A DNA stretch of 64,000 bases, taken from assembly GCF_018860855.1 (NCBI RefSeq), contig NZ_JAHKQE010000002.1:1-64000 (forward strand), read 5' to 3'. The stretch is from Amphritea atlantica (GTDB lineage: Bacteria > Pseudomonadota > Gammaproteobacteria > Pseudomonadales > Balneatricaceae). Below the pieces are notes generated by a model. It did not search any database and was not told the origin of the DNA. It worked only from the letters and a program-made list of their open reading frames with translations. The position numbers and the translations under genes were made by a program. Each line of letters starts with the position of its first letter. The stretch's first letter is position 1. This document shows positions 18,509 to 27,355 of the stretch, in pieces.

Positions 18509-19152
18509 AACAGTTACCTTTTGTGTGTTTCTATCTTGTTAGTGATACTACCCCTGATGCCATAAGAGAATATTGATATAACTCAATAAGTACTCCTATA
18601 AACTAAGATAGTCGCTATGCGCAAAATTTAAAGCTCACCTCAAGCTCACCTCAATAACAAATAGATCCGCTTGGTACTCAACCAAACAGACATAGCCCCC
18701 AAATAATCTCGGCAGCAATAAAACATTGATCACCAGTATTCCGTCACTGCCTGGCTTGTTATCTGAAATAGTTAAACATCACCAGCAATGCCCTACCTCA
18801 TCAAGCGTTATCTCACCTCAGCACTAATCAAAAAATCTTATTAAATCAACTAAACCTGTTTAGATTAAATTAATAATCATCTTTGATGTATCAAAATCTA
18901 ACAGTGATAGTTAAAACCATCATCTACTCCGTTTTATATAGGAAAATACAATCACACGAAATGGTTAAAATAACCTTATAAATCAGTTACTTAAAAACAA
19001 AAACAATCTTTCGATCAAACTATACCAAAGCCATTAAAAACACCTTATTAAACAATAACTTACAAGCTGCCAAATATCTTTTTATATTTTTGATTACTCA
19101 AAAACTGTTATATAATTATCTTAATTAGTTTTTTACATCGATAAAAAAGGTA
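18509..19152. other. AT-rich gene-poor spacer
   Basis: About 640 bases with visibly lower GC than the flanks and no supported gene. It includes the direct repeat AAGCTCACCTC, twice in a row near 18631-18653. The last 60 bases hold a likely promoter for the gene at 19153. The AT richness suggests an H-NS-type silenced or horizontally acquired segment, but no integrase, att site or IS remnant is visible. Confidence 0.5.
19088..19116 (+). promoter_or_regulatory. Probable promoter of the 87-residue protein gene
   Basis: TATAAT is at 19111-19116, with TTTTGA (19088-19093) 17 bases upstream as the best -35. The start codon follows about 37 bases downstream. Confidence 0.5.
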
Positions 19153-19416
19153 TTGATGATGCAAGAGAGAGAAATTAAGCTTCTATTTAAAGCTGGAGTA
19201 TTTGATTCCTGCCAAGCGGCACCCGTCTCGATTGCGCGGGGCTGGCGCCTAAAATTCATTACTAAACAGGGAGAAGTTCTGACGCTAGACCTACAGCGCT
19301 CCAAAAAAGAGCGAGAGTTCAAAAGCCTCGATGGTGCGGCAGCTGTGGCGCGACGTATCGGCTTTGAATGGCTAAATGTGCAGATTGGCGATATGGAATG
19401 GCAGGAAAAGGTTTAA
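19153..19416 (+). CDS. Hypothetical small basic protein
   Basis: An 87-residue basic protein. The pattern of an N-terminal helix, a central beta hairpin (RGWRLKFITKQGEVLTLDLQ) and a helix (SLDGAAAVARRIGF) resembles small plasmid partition/replication accessory proteins that are sometimes labelled RepB- or ParC-like, but I cannot confirm the family. AAGGTATTG lies upstream of the start; ATG at 19156 or 19159 are alternatives (it begins MMM). It sits alone after the AT-rich spacer, which hints at acquired DNA. Function unknown. Confidence 0.55.
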   Translation: MMMQEREIKLLFKAGVFDSCQAAPVSIARGWRLKFITKQGEVLTLDLQRSKKEREFKSLDGAAAVARRIGFEWLNVQIGDMEWQEKV

Positions 19417-19594
19417 CCTCCACCAATAACAGACGTTATTAGCCTTTTGGTGTTGGTTATGGTGAGACGAGGGAGAAGGCCGAGGTAGAAAACGACCTAC
19501 AGATAGGCCGTTTGATTCACTGTACGGTATTTTTAACCACAGTGACCGAAAGAAGTACCGGCCCCTCTAGATATTGAAGAGCCGATCAGTTGGG

Positions 19595-19786
19595 TTATTT
19601 ATCTCTGATAGCCGCTTCTATTTTCTGATCTGTTTTATATTGGCTCAAGGCATAGACTGACCAGATGGCAGCCGGCAACCAGCCGACCAAGGTTAATTGT
19701 AGTAACAAGCAGATAATGCCTGCGATCGGCTTTCCTATGGTAAAAAACTGTAACCATGGAAGCAGCAAAGCTAATAGTAAGCGCAT
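19595..19786 (-). CDS. YqaE/Pmp3-family small membrane protein
   Basis: A 63-residue protein with two transmembrane helices (about residues 2-24 and 26-46) and a short polar tail (QYKTDQKIEAAIRDK). The GKPIAGIICLLLQLTLVGWL and PAAIWSVYAL segments fit YqaE/Pmp3-like proteins, stress-linked proteolipids that modulate membrane potential in yeast and plants. The role in bacteria is not established. AAAAAGGAGT lies close before the ATG. It is monocistronic downstream of the FKBP operon. Confidence 0.78.
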   Translation of the reverse strand: MRLLLALLLPWLQFFTIGKPIAGIICLLLQLTLVGWLPAAIWSVYALSQYKTDQKIEAAIRDK

Positions 19787-19851
19787 CTTTAATACTCCTT
19801 TTTAGTGAGCAGTAAACATTGAAATTTAAGTGTTAACCAGTGTCAATAAAG

Positions 19852-20322
19852 CTATTCGCTTAGGCCATTTTGCAATTCGGCGTCGGTCGCATCACGGACA
19901 GAGATCACCTCGACTTCAAAATCAAGTGTCTGGCCGGCGAACGGATGATTGGCATCAATCGTCACTTCACCCTCATCTTCATCGATCTGCATAATGGTCA
20001 CCAGTTGCGGCTCGCCATCTTCGCCCTCAACCTGACACAGCATGCCTTCATGGATATCATCAAAACCGGCAAAAGATTCGGCATCAATAATGCTCACTCG
20101 CTCTTCATCCCGCTCGCCGTAACCCTGCTCAGGCGCGATAGTCACGCTAAATTTATCTCCAACAGCCCGTCCTTCCAGCGCAGTTTCTAGACCAGGGATA
20201 ATATTTCCTTTACCTTGAATATAAGGCAAAGGCCCTGCATCCCGTGAGCTATCGACCACCTCTTTGGCAGCGTTATACAGGGCGTAGTGAATCTCGACAT
20301 AGCAGTTGTTACTAATATTCAT
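19852..20322 (-). CDS. FKBP-type peptidyl-prolyl isomerase, SlyD-like
   Basis: A 156-residue cytosolic prolyl isomerase/chaperone. The FKBP core is split by an insert-in-flap domain as in SlyD: YIQGKGNIIPGLETALEGRA then KFSVTIAPEQGYGERD, with FAGFDDIHEGM and NHPFAGQTLDFEVEVISV closing the fold. It lacks the His/Cys-rich metal-binding tail of E. coli SlyD, so nickel storage is unlikely. It begins directly after the stop codon of the upstream esterase gene, so the genes are translationally coupled (pdxH-esterase-FKBP). Confidence 0.92.
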   Translation of the reverse strand: MNISNNCYVEIHYALYNAAKEVVDSSRDAGPLPYIQGKGNIIPGLETALEGRAVGDKFSVTIAPEQGYGERDEERVSIIDAESFAGFDDIHEGMLCQVEGEDGEPQLVTIMQIDEDEGEVTIDANHPFAGQTLDFEVEVISVRDATDAELQNGLSE

Positions 20323-21006
20323 TTAAATAGTTTCCATCGTTAATAGTGCTGTCAGCCATACACCGATCGCTTCAATCTCTTCTAGACAAAGACCATGATC
20401 AACCGGCCAGCTATGCCACTGAGGTTTATATTCCAACTGCTGCAACAGCTCTTTTGCCTGTTGCCCGAGAGAGATAGGCACAACATCATCGGCGGTACCA
20501 TGGTGAATCGCAATCGGTATAGCCTGATTTGCCTCGCTGCGGTGCTGCTTAATCAGCTCGGCGGTGGCAACATAGGTAGAGAGGGTGAGCAAACCCGCCA
20601 ACCGCTGTGGAAAGCAGAGCGCGGTATGATAGGCCACGGCTCCGCCCTGAGAAAAACCAGCGAGGACGATCTTATTCGCCGGAATACCTCTGGCGATCTC
20701 CCGTTCGATTAAGCGATTAATCTGGCTAACGGAATGGAGCAAGCCATCAACATCGATCTTGCGCTCCAATTTCATTTCCAGAATATCGTACCAAGCAGGC
20801 ATCTCCCAGCCACCGTTAACAGTAACCGGCTGCACGGGGGCATTAGGGAAGACAAAGCGCACCGGCAAGCTTGCGGGCAGTTTGAGTGCTGGAATGACCG
20901 GTTCAAAATCATGGCCATCGGCACCCAGCCCATGCAGCCAGATAACACTGGCCATCGCCGGCTGGACCGGTTCAACTTCAACACAGGATAAGAGTTGTTC
21001 AGTCAT
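20323..21006 (-). CDS. Carboxylesterase/phospholipase family alpha/beta hydrolase
   Basis: A 227-residue cytosolic serine hydrolase of the carboxylesterase/acyl-protein thioesterase group. The oxyanion segment WLHGLGADGHDF, nucleophile elbow GFSQGG, acid HGTADDVVP and catalytic His in WPVDHGLC are all present in the expected order. Likely substrates are short-chain esters or acylated small molecules; the physiological one is unknown. It is the middle gene of pdxH-esterase-FKBP, with 21 bases after pdxH. Confidence 0.92.
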   Translation of the reverse strand: MTEQLLSCVEVEPVQPAMASVIWLHGLGADGHDFEPVIPALKLPASLPVRFVFPNAPVQPVTVNGGWEMPAWYDILEMKLERKIDVDGLLHSVSQINRLIEREIARGIPANKIVLAGFSQGGAVAYHTALCFPQRLAGLLTLSTYVATAELIKQHRSEANQAIPIAIHHGTADDVVPISLGQQAKELLQQLEYKPQWHSWPVDHGLCLEEIEAIGVWLTALLTMETI

Positions 21007-21027
21007 GTTATTAAGATCCTTTAACGC

Positions 21028-21681
21028 TTAAGGGGAGAGTCGATCGATCTGCCATTGACCATCCACCAGCGTATAGCTGAAACGATCATGTAAGCGGCTT
21101 TCCCGCCCCTGCCAAAATTCAAAACGGCTGGGTATCAAACGATAACCGCCCCAACACTCGGGGTAAGGAATATCGCCCTCAGGATGTTGCTGCTGCAGAT
21201 CGATAACCGCCTGTTCGAGGCTTTCACGACTATCAATCACCGAACTTTGATGGGAGATAGCCGCACTCAGCCGACTACCGACGGGGCGCTCATTGAAATA
21301 TTTATGGCCCTGTTCCGGCGACAGTTTCTCGACCCGACCTTGGATACGGATCTGCCGCTCTAAGCCATACCAGTAGAACATCAGCTCCGCTTGTGGATTT
21401 TCCGCGAGATGCTGACCTTTGTGGCTACGATAATCGGTGTACCAAGCAAAACCATCTGCACCAAAATGCTTCAGCAACACAATACGCGCCGAAGGCATCC
21501 CTGACGTACCGGCGGTCGCTAGCGTCATGGAAGTCGCATCATCGGGACGATATTCGGTGGCGGTCTGCATCCAGTCGGCAAACTGCTGCACCGGATCGGC
21601 GGCCAGATCTGACCGGTTAAGAGGTTGCGCCACATATTCACGGCGCAGGGCTTTGAAATCACCCTGATCGGATTGACTCAT
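21028..21681 (-). CDS. pdxH: Pyridoxamine 5'-phosphate oxidase
   Basis: FMN enzyme that makes pyridoxal 5'-phosphate from pyridoxine or pyridoxamine phosphate with O2. 217 residues, as in E. coli. Characteristic segments are ATAGTSGMPSARIVLLKHF (FMN/substrate), FAWYTDYRSHKGQHLAENP, ERQIRIQGRVEKL and GSRLSAAISHQSS. The C-terminal FEFWQGRESRLHDRF and WQIDRLSP are family signatures. It is the first gene of the three-gene minus-strand operon. No regulation is visible. Confidence 0.97.
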   Translation of the reverse strand: MSQSDQGDFKALRREYVAQPLNRSDLAADPVQQFADWMQTATEYRPDDATSMTLATAGTSGMPSARIVLLKHFGADGFAWYTDYRSHKGQHLAENPQAELMFYWYGLERQIRIQGRVEKLSPEQGHKYFNERPVGSRLSAAISHQSSVIDSRESLEQAVIDLQQQHPEGDIPYPECWGGYRLIPSRFEFWQGRESRLHDRFSYTLVDGQWQIDRLSP

Positions 21682-22012
21682 AGATAACCTGAAAATTTAC
21701 ATATTCTGATGGGCTCATCTGCATGATGAACGAATACCGTCACTCAGCCGCAGACTCTTTAAGCCGCTATAATACTTCACTATGGATTCAACATCACGGA
21801 GATACATGCCAACCAACCTCAACCAATGACCAACATCGCGATAAATATTATGTCGTGCGGCAGAGCTAACACTGAGACCTAGCAAGCCATCCACTTAATA
21901 AAGATTAACCACTCCACGGCAACATCGGTTGTTCTAACCATTAGACTATGGGTTGAATGACACAAATCTGGCATACTCTGAGTTCTGTTTTTCAGCAACG
22001 GTTTATATCGCA
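21682..22012. other. Divergent intergenic region pdxH / letA
   Basis: About 330 bases with promoters for pdxH and the let operon expected but not clearly defined. TATAAT lies at 21767-21772 (GCCGCTATAATAC). An in-frame ATG at 21953 would extend the first LetA half, but the zinc-ribbon N-terminus begins properly at 22013, so I use that. Confidence 0.4.
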
Positions 22013-22648
22013 ATGCATGGCACACCTGAACAATTGATCGCTTGTCACGAATGTGATCTGCTGATGGAACGGGTCTCAAACCACCCCAATGAGGATGTTA
22101 TCTGTCCCCGCTGCCATGCCCGTATCTATTACACCACCGTCAACAGCATTGAGCGCCTACTCGCATTATCAATCGCCGGCCTGATTTTATTTATTCCCGC
22201 CAATATTTTTCCGATTCTCAGTTTGCAGGTGTTTGGCCAGAGTCAGAGTGAAATTATCTTTCAGAGCGCCTTATCCCTCTTCGATGGTGGGCTGGTATTG
22301 GTGGCTCTGCTGATTCTGCTGTTCGCCATTGTCGTGCCGCTGTTTCAGCTAGTAATCTTGTTTTATATCAGTTTTTCCCTGCACTACCACCGCACAGGCC
22401 GACTGCTACGTCAGGCCATGCATGGTTATCAACATCTGCGCGGCTGGGGCATGTTGGAGATCTTTCTGCTCGGTGTATTAATTTCGATCATCAAACTGAA
22501 AGACATTGCCGATCTCGATATAGGTCTAGGGCTCTACAGCCTCGCGGCCCTGATTGTCGTCACCACCCTGAGCAGCGTGTTTTTTAATCCTCATCAGATC
22601 TGGCATGAGATCGATCTAAACCGGCAAAAGGCACGGACTAATGAGTAA
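22013..22648 (+). CDS. LetA/PqiA-like integral membrane protein, first half
   Basis: A 211-residue inner-membrane protein with one PqiA domain: a zinc ribbon (CHEC, then CPRC, about residues 10-38) and four predicted transmembrane helices starting at LLALSIAGLILFIPANIFPI. E. coli LetA (YebS) has two such modules in one chain; here they are two genes overlapping by 8 bases (22641-22648). The protein partners with the MCE protein LetB to move lipids between the inner and outer membranes. No Shine-Dalgarno sequence is obvious before the start. Confidence 0.88.
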   Translation: MHGTPEQLIACHECDLLMERVSNHPNEDVICPRCHARIYYTTVNSIERLLALSIAGLILFIPANIFPILSLQVFGQSQSEIIFQSALSLFDGGLVLVALLILLFAIVVPLFQLVILFYISFSLHYHRTGRLLRQAMHGYQHLRGWGMLEIFLLGVLISIIKLKDIADLDIGLGLYSLAALIVVTTLSSVFFNPHQIWHEIDLNRQKARTNE

Positions 22649-23303
22649 TCAATTACCGCGATTTAAAAGCGCCCGAGAGAGCGGTTATCTGCTCTGTATT
22701 GATTGTGAAAAACTTCACCCTCTCAGTTTAGAGGGCGAGCATTGCGATCGCTGCGGTGCCCGGCTGCACAGCAGAGTACCTAATTCGATGAATCTGAGCT
22801 GGGCCAGTCTGATTGCCGCTGTTTTGCTATTTTTGCCGGCTAACCTGTTGCCCATTATGACCTTTAAATCCTTTGGTCAGGGCGAGCCAAGCACCATTCT
22901 GAGTGGCATTATTCATCTGCTAGATCAAGATATGCTCTTGATTGGCCTGATTGTATTGATCGCCAGTATCGTGGTGCCGGTATTAAAAATCATCGCCATG
23001 ACTATTTTGCTCTGTACGGTGCAGTTTCGGTTGCAAACCAACTTACGACAAAAAACTCTGATGTTTCGCATCGTTGAGTGGATCGGACGCTGGTCAATGC
23101 TGGATGTTTTTGTCATCGGCATCTTGGTGGCGCTCGTACAACTGGGTAATATTGCCCATATTGAAGGCAACGATGGGGCTACCGCTTTTGCAGTGGTCGT
23201 GTTGCTAACGATGTTTTCTGCTATCGTCTTTGACACACGATTGATTTGGGATAACGGCGTTACGGATTCGCCCGCTAACGACGATCAAAAGGACACACAA
23301 TGA
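22641..23303 (+). CDS. LetA/PqiA-like integral membrane protein, second half
   Basis: A 220-residue second PqiA module: zinc ribbon (CIDC ... CDRC, about residues 18-40) and four predicted helices beginning LIAAVLLFLPANLLPIM. It overlaps the preceding gene by 8 bases and letB by 4 (ATGA at 23300-23303), so all three are translationally coupled. The two halves together match full-length LetA (about 430 residues in E. coli), so they probably assemble into one LetA unit. Confidence 0.88.
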   Translation: MSNQLPRFKSARESGYLLCIDCEKLHPLSLEGEHCDRCGARLHSRVPNSMNLSWASLIAAVLLFLPANLLPIMTFKSFGQGEPSTILSGIIHLLDQDMLLIGLIVLIASIVVPVLKIIAMTILLCTVQFRLQTNLRQKTLMFRIVEWIGRWSMLDVFVIGILVALVQLGNIAHIEGNDGATAFAVVVLLTMFSAIVFDTRLIWDNGVTDSPANDDQKDTQ

Positions 23304-25941
23304 GTACCTCTCAAGCTGATAACACCCCTGCAACACCGTTGGTGAAGCGTCATCGCGCGCCCTCTGTGGTCTGGCTGTTACCCTTTCTCGCCGCTATTAT
23401 TGCCGGCTGGCTAGTGGTCAAAAGCTACCAAGATGCAGGCATCATGATCGAGGTTCAGTTTGAAACCGCAGAGGGGCTGGAAGCCGGCGTCACTCGGGTT
23501 ATGTATCGTGGTCTTCCAGCGGGCATGATCAAAACGCTGAAGCTCAATGAAGACCTCAAAAGCGTCACCGCCATGATTGAAATGGAAAAAGAGGCAGAAG
23601 AGATTCTCGTGGAAGGCAGCCGTTTCTGGTTGGTCAAACCACAGATATCCCTCAGCGGCGTAAAAGGGCTGGATACCCTACTCTCCGGTTATTACATTGA
23701 ACTACAGCCCGGCAAAGGCAATGAGCGCTACAGTTTTATTGCTGACAATGAGCCACCGCCACCGCTGAAGAACCGACAGGGGCTTTACCTATCTCTGTTG
23801 GCCGATTCGGCGCAATCGATTCAGCGCGGCGCAAAAGTCTATTACCGTCAGGTTGAGGTCGGCGAAGTGATTAACTTCGGCCTAGCTAACAACTCCGAAG
23901 GGATTCGCATTGAGCTGTTTATAGAGCCAGCCTACCGCCACCTGATCACCGATAGCACGCGTTTTTGGAATGCCAGTGGCATCAGTCTGAAGGCTAACCT
24001 ATCCCGTATCGACCTACGTTTTGGCTCATTAGCCGCCATTATCGCCGGCGGCATCAGCTTTTATACCCCACCGGGAGATGAAAGCAAACTCACGCCAGAG
24101 CATCAGTTTCATCTGTTTCCCGATTTTGAAGCGGCGGAAGATGGCATCGTCGTCAATGTGAAGTTTCCCGCCCGCACCAATATACACAAAGGTACTCAAG
24201 TCATCAGTGAAGGCATTCGTATCGGTCGCGTACAACATCTGCAGCTGAGTGAAGACCTACAAACCCTTAATGCCCGCCTTCTCATCGATCCGCGAGCCCG
24301 GCCACTGTTGCGCGCCGGGAGCCAATTCTGGTTGCCCACGCCGAAGCTGTCGCTAAACCGTTTACAAAATATTGGTGATCTCATTCGAGGCGCTGCGATC
24401 GTTCTGCGACCGGGTAGCGGTGAAACACAGTTTGATTTCACCGCCCTCAACAGCCCACCCGCTTACCGGCCAGGCATTACTGGATTGAACATTCGTCTAG
24501 AAAGCGATCGCTTAGGCTCGTTAGATTACGGCTCACCAGTGATGTATCGCCAGATTCCGGTGGGGGAAGTGAGCGGTTATGAGCTGAGCGACGATGGTCA
24601 TCACGTTATGATCTATGCCACCATCAAAGAGCAGTACGCTTCACTCATCAAACACAACAGCCGCTTCTGGGAAGAGAGTGGTATTAAAGTCTCTGCCGGC
24701 GTCGATGGCGTCGAACTCGATAGCGGCTCGCTCAGTAGCATCATTAACGGCGGCATTGCATTTTTCACCCCCGATACCGAAGACCAGAAAGCCGTCGAGC
24801 AGGAACATCCCTTTCACCTGTTCCGTAACTTTGATAACGCCAGCCAACAGGGACAACTGCTCTACCGCGAAAATGCAGATAAATTAGCCCTCAGAGTCAA
24901 AGCGGACAGCCTTGGCTCAATCACTAGCGGCGCACCGGTGTTGTACAAACAACTCACCGTGGGAACCGTCAGTCATTACGCCTTGGCCGATGACGACAGT
25001 GTCATTATTCATCTACTGATCGACAAACCCTATCGCCATCTGGTGACCGACCAGAGCCGTTTCTGGAACGCCAGCGGTATCGATGCAAGCCTGAGTCGTA
25101 ACGGCGTAAAAATTCACAGCGAATCGGTACAGACACTGCTTCGTGGCGGTATCGCCTTCGCCAATATCAGTGATGGTGGCCACGCCGTCAAACCCCGCCA
25201 ACTCTTTAAACTCTACAACCAGCAACATAAAGCGTTGCAAGGCGGCCCTGATATCACCGTTACCTTTCCACCGGGACCCAACATTACCGAAGGCGCCAAG
25301 GTCTACTTCAAAGGTATCGCCCTAGGAACGGTAGAACAGGTACGTTTACTCGACAGCCAAGGTCGCGCTGAAACCCATATCGCCCTCACACAAGAAGGCC
25401 GCCTACTGGCTCGGCAAGGTTCTCGCTTCTGGATTGCCGCGCCTCGCATCAACCTCTCCGGTGTGGATTACCCAGAAACACTGATCGCTGGTAACCATAT
25501 CGAAGCACTGCCCGGTGACGGTACGCAGCAACTCAACTTTACGGGGCTAGCGGAAGCTCCCGCCGCACAAAACTTACCGGGTCTAAATATCGTACTGGAA
25601 ACACCGCGCTAGGTTCCATCGATATTAATAGTAATATTTACTTCCGTGGGATGCCGGTCGGTTATGTTTCTGGCTATGCTCTCAGCGAAGATAATCAAAC
25701 CGTTAAGCTCTTTGTAAATATTAAAGAGCGTTACCGTTCCTTGGTAACCAAAGCCAGCAAGTTCTGGAATATTGGTGGTATTGATGCGGAATTTGGCATT
25801 TTTAAAGGATTAAAAGTGGAAACAACCAATCTAGAAAGTCTGGTACAGGGTGGCATTGCCTTCAGCACCCCAGTAAACGATCTTCAGCCGGTTCGTTCAG
25901 GCTTCCAGTTTGAGCTTTATGAACAGGAGCCCGATAAATGA
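23300..25941 (+). pseudogene. letB: LetB-like seven-MCE-domain protein, frameshifted in domain 7
   Basis: Periplasm-spanning MCE tunnel protein of the LetB/YebT type, anchored by one N-terminal helix (VVWLLPFLAAIIAGWLVV). Each MCE domain has a repeated FW motif: SRFWLVKP, TRFWNASG, SQFWLPTP, SRFWEESG, SRFWNASG and SRFWIAAP in the main frame (770 codons, stop TAG at 25610-25612). A seventh, SKFWNIGG, lies only in the next frame (to 25941). Restoring one base near 25605-25609 (CCGCG?CTAGGT) joins the frames and gives about 880 residues, the length of E. coli LetB. As given, the protein lacks its last domain. No slippery heptamer is seen. It is either a sequencing error or a real loss; the chain is otherwise intact. 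Confidence 0.88.
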
Positions 25942-26636
25942 AGCCCCTCAAACTATTACAGATTGGCATCATCGCAACCCTTGTGTTGCAAACGGGCTGC
26001 GCCACCAACTCAACCAACAATTTCAAACTGAGTAATCTGGCTAAAAGTGATATCGACAGTGTCACGGATATGCATATTCAAGAGCTCCACAAACTCTGCC
26101 GACAGTTAACCATTAAACTCTATAAACGTAATCCACGGGAGCTCGCCAAAGCACCTGGCACCACCGTAAAAAAACGTTTAGCTCAACTGTTCAGCGATGA
26201 ACGCATCAAGGGATTTAGTGAACTCAATGGTGCTAAAAGCACTGCGGCTATCTCACTGAGTTTCAATGAAGGTTATCAAGGAGATAGAGTATTTGCGTTG
26301 ATGGCGGGCATCAGCAGTATGTTATATGCGGCTTACAACCATCAAGATGAATTCTATATCCTCGATGAAATTGATCAGCAGAAACTGTATAACAGCGCCC
26401 GCAATCTAGAGACCGTCTCTTGGCAACTGAACAACCGTAAAGACAGCTACGGCGAACGCTATATTCTGAGTAACGGTATCGCCACCAACGGCATCCGCAA
26501 CCTCAGCTATGAGCGTATCTTTGGCAAGATGATCAGTCTGCAGGATATGATGGCACTACTGATTGCCGATACCACCAACCGCAATATCACCCGTGTCGTA
26601 CAGAGCGCCGCATCCATGACTTTTCTACCAATCTAA
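25938..26636 (+). CDS. Lipoprotein encoded at the end of the let operon
   Basis: A 232-residue protein with a signal sequence and lipobox LQTGC (about residues 17-21). The residue after Cys is Ala, so outer-membrane sorting is likely. The ATG overlaps the letB stop by 4 bases, so it is the fourth gene of the operon. The body has RVFALMAGISSMLYAAYNHQDEF and many Asn and Arg residues, with no recognised domain. It does not look like PqiC. By analogy to pqiABC it could be the outer-membrane component for this MCE system, but this is inference only. Confidence 0.72.
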   Translation: MKPLKLLQIGIIATLVLQTGCATNSTNNFKLSNLAKSDIDSVTDMHIQELHKLCRQLTIKLYKRNPRELAKAPGTTVKKRLAQLFSDERIKGFSELNGAKSTAAISLSFNEGYQGDRVFALMAGISSMLYAAYNHQDEFYILDEIDQQKLYNSARNLETVSWQLNNRKDSYGERYILSNGIATNGIRNLSYERIFGKMISLQDMMALLIADTTNRNITRVVQSAASMTFLPI

Positions 26637-26645
26637 TTGCCAATA

Positions 26646-26664
26646 TGGCGAGCGAGTCTCGCCA
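26646..26664. terminator. Hairpin between convergent let operon and DUF2959 gene
   Basis: TGGCGAG / CTCGCCA is a perfect 7-bp stem with a 5-base loop, 10 bases past the lipoprotein stop codon. No T-run follows, so it is only a possible 3'-end hairpin. Confidence 0.4.
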
Positions 26665-26691
26665 CCATGGCCCTTAAATCTGCAACACAGC

Positions 26692-27336
26692 CTACGGCTT
26701 CATCTCTTTAATAAACTGGTCTGAAGCTTCGATAGAGCGTTGCATCTCGGCCAACAATCGGTCGATATCCCGTTTAATACCGCCAAACTCTCCTTTCAAG
26801 GAGCCTATCGCCCGCGCATTCAAATTATGTTTAAGAAACAGCGTGTTGTCCTTTAATGCCGAGAGTACCGGCTGCATCTTCGACTCAGCCCCTTTCAATC
26901 GAGTATGCAAAGCGTTATAACGCGATTGAGTATCTTTTAAGGATTGTGCACTCTGACGACGTAATTTTTGATTACTATACTGCTCTAGCTCATCCTGCCA
27001 CTCATCAAATAGCGCTTCAGCAACCTCTTCAACCTGACGAATATTATCACTCACCGCTTCAGCCGCTGCCTCACTGTCATCATAGGCGGACTGCATATCG
27101 TTATACACCGACTCCAGCTCACCGCCATCAAAGTTCACCACTTGGTGAAACTGCTCTAACGCCGAGACAAACTCCTGCTGGGCCTCATCCTGCGCACTGC
27201 GAGTATCTTCAACCCGATCCACCAGAATATCTCGTTTATGGATACCCACTTGCTCCATCGCGGAGTAGTAAGCACTTTGGCAACCACTCAACACCAATGG
27301 CAGCGATAACACAGCAGCAAGCATTAAACGTTTCAT
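26692..27336 (-). CDS. DUF2959 lipoprotein
   Basis: A 214-residue lipoprotein with lipobox VLSGC (about residues 15-19, signal MKRLMLAAVLSLPL). The rest is strongly helical, with long heptad-like Glu/Gln/Ala stretches and the family pattern YYSAMEQVGIHKRDILVDRV near the start of the mature protein. DUF2959 proteins have no known function. It is the last gene of a minus-strand set with the kinase and hydrolase genes (19-base gap to the kinase), which may or may not imply a shared role. Confidence 0.85.
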   Translation of the reverse strand: MKRLMLAAVLSLPLVLSGCQSAYYSAMEQVGIHKRDILVDRVEDTRSAQDEAQQEFVSALEQFHQVVNFDGGELESVYNDMQSAYDDSEAAAEAVSDNIRQVEEVAEALFDEWQDELEQYSNQKLRRQSAQSLKDTQSRYNALHTRLKGAESKMQPVLSALKDNTLFLKHNLNARAIGSLKGEFGGIKRDIDRLLAEMQRSIEASDQFIKEMKP

Positions 27337-27355
27337 CTATTTCCCTTACATCACT

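Noticed and set aside
21920-21952. tRNA-like sequence upstream of the let operon
   Set aside because: TTCTAACCATTAGACTATG looks like a tRNA D-arm in reverse, but no acceptor stem, anticodon arm or T-arm can be built around it.
25590-25620. Programmed -1 frameshift in letB
   Set aside because: The shift site has no X XXY YYZ slippery heptamer and no clear downstream stimulatory structure, so a mutation or sequencing error is simpler.
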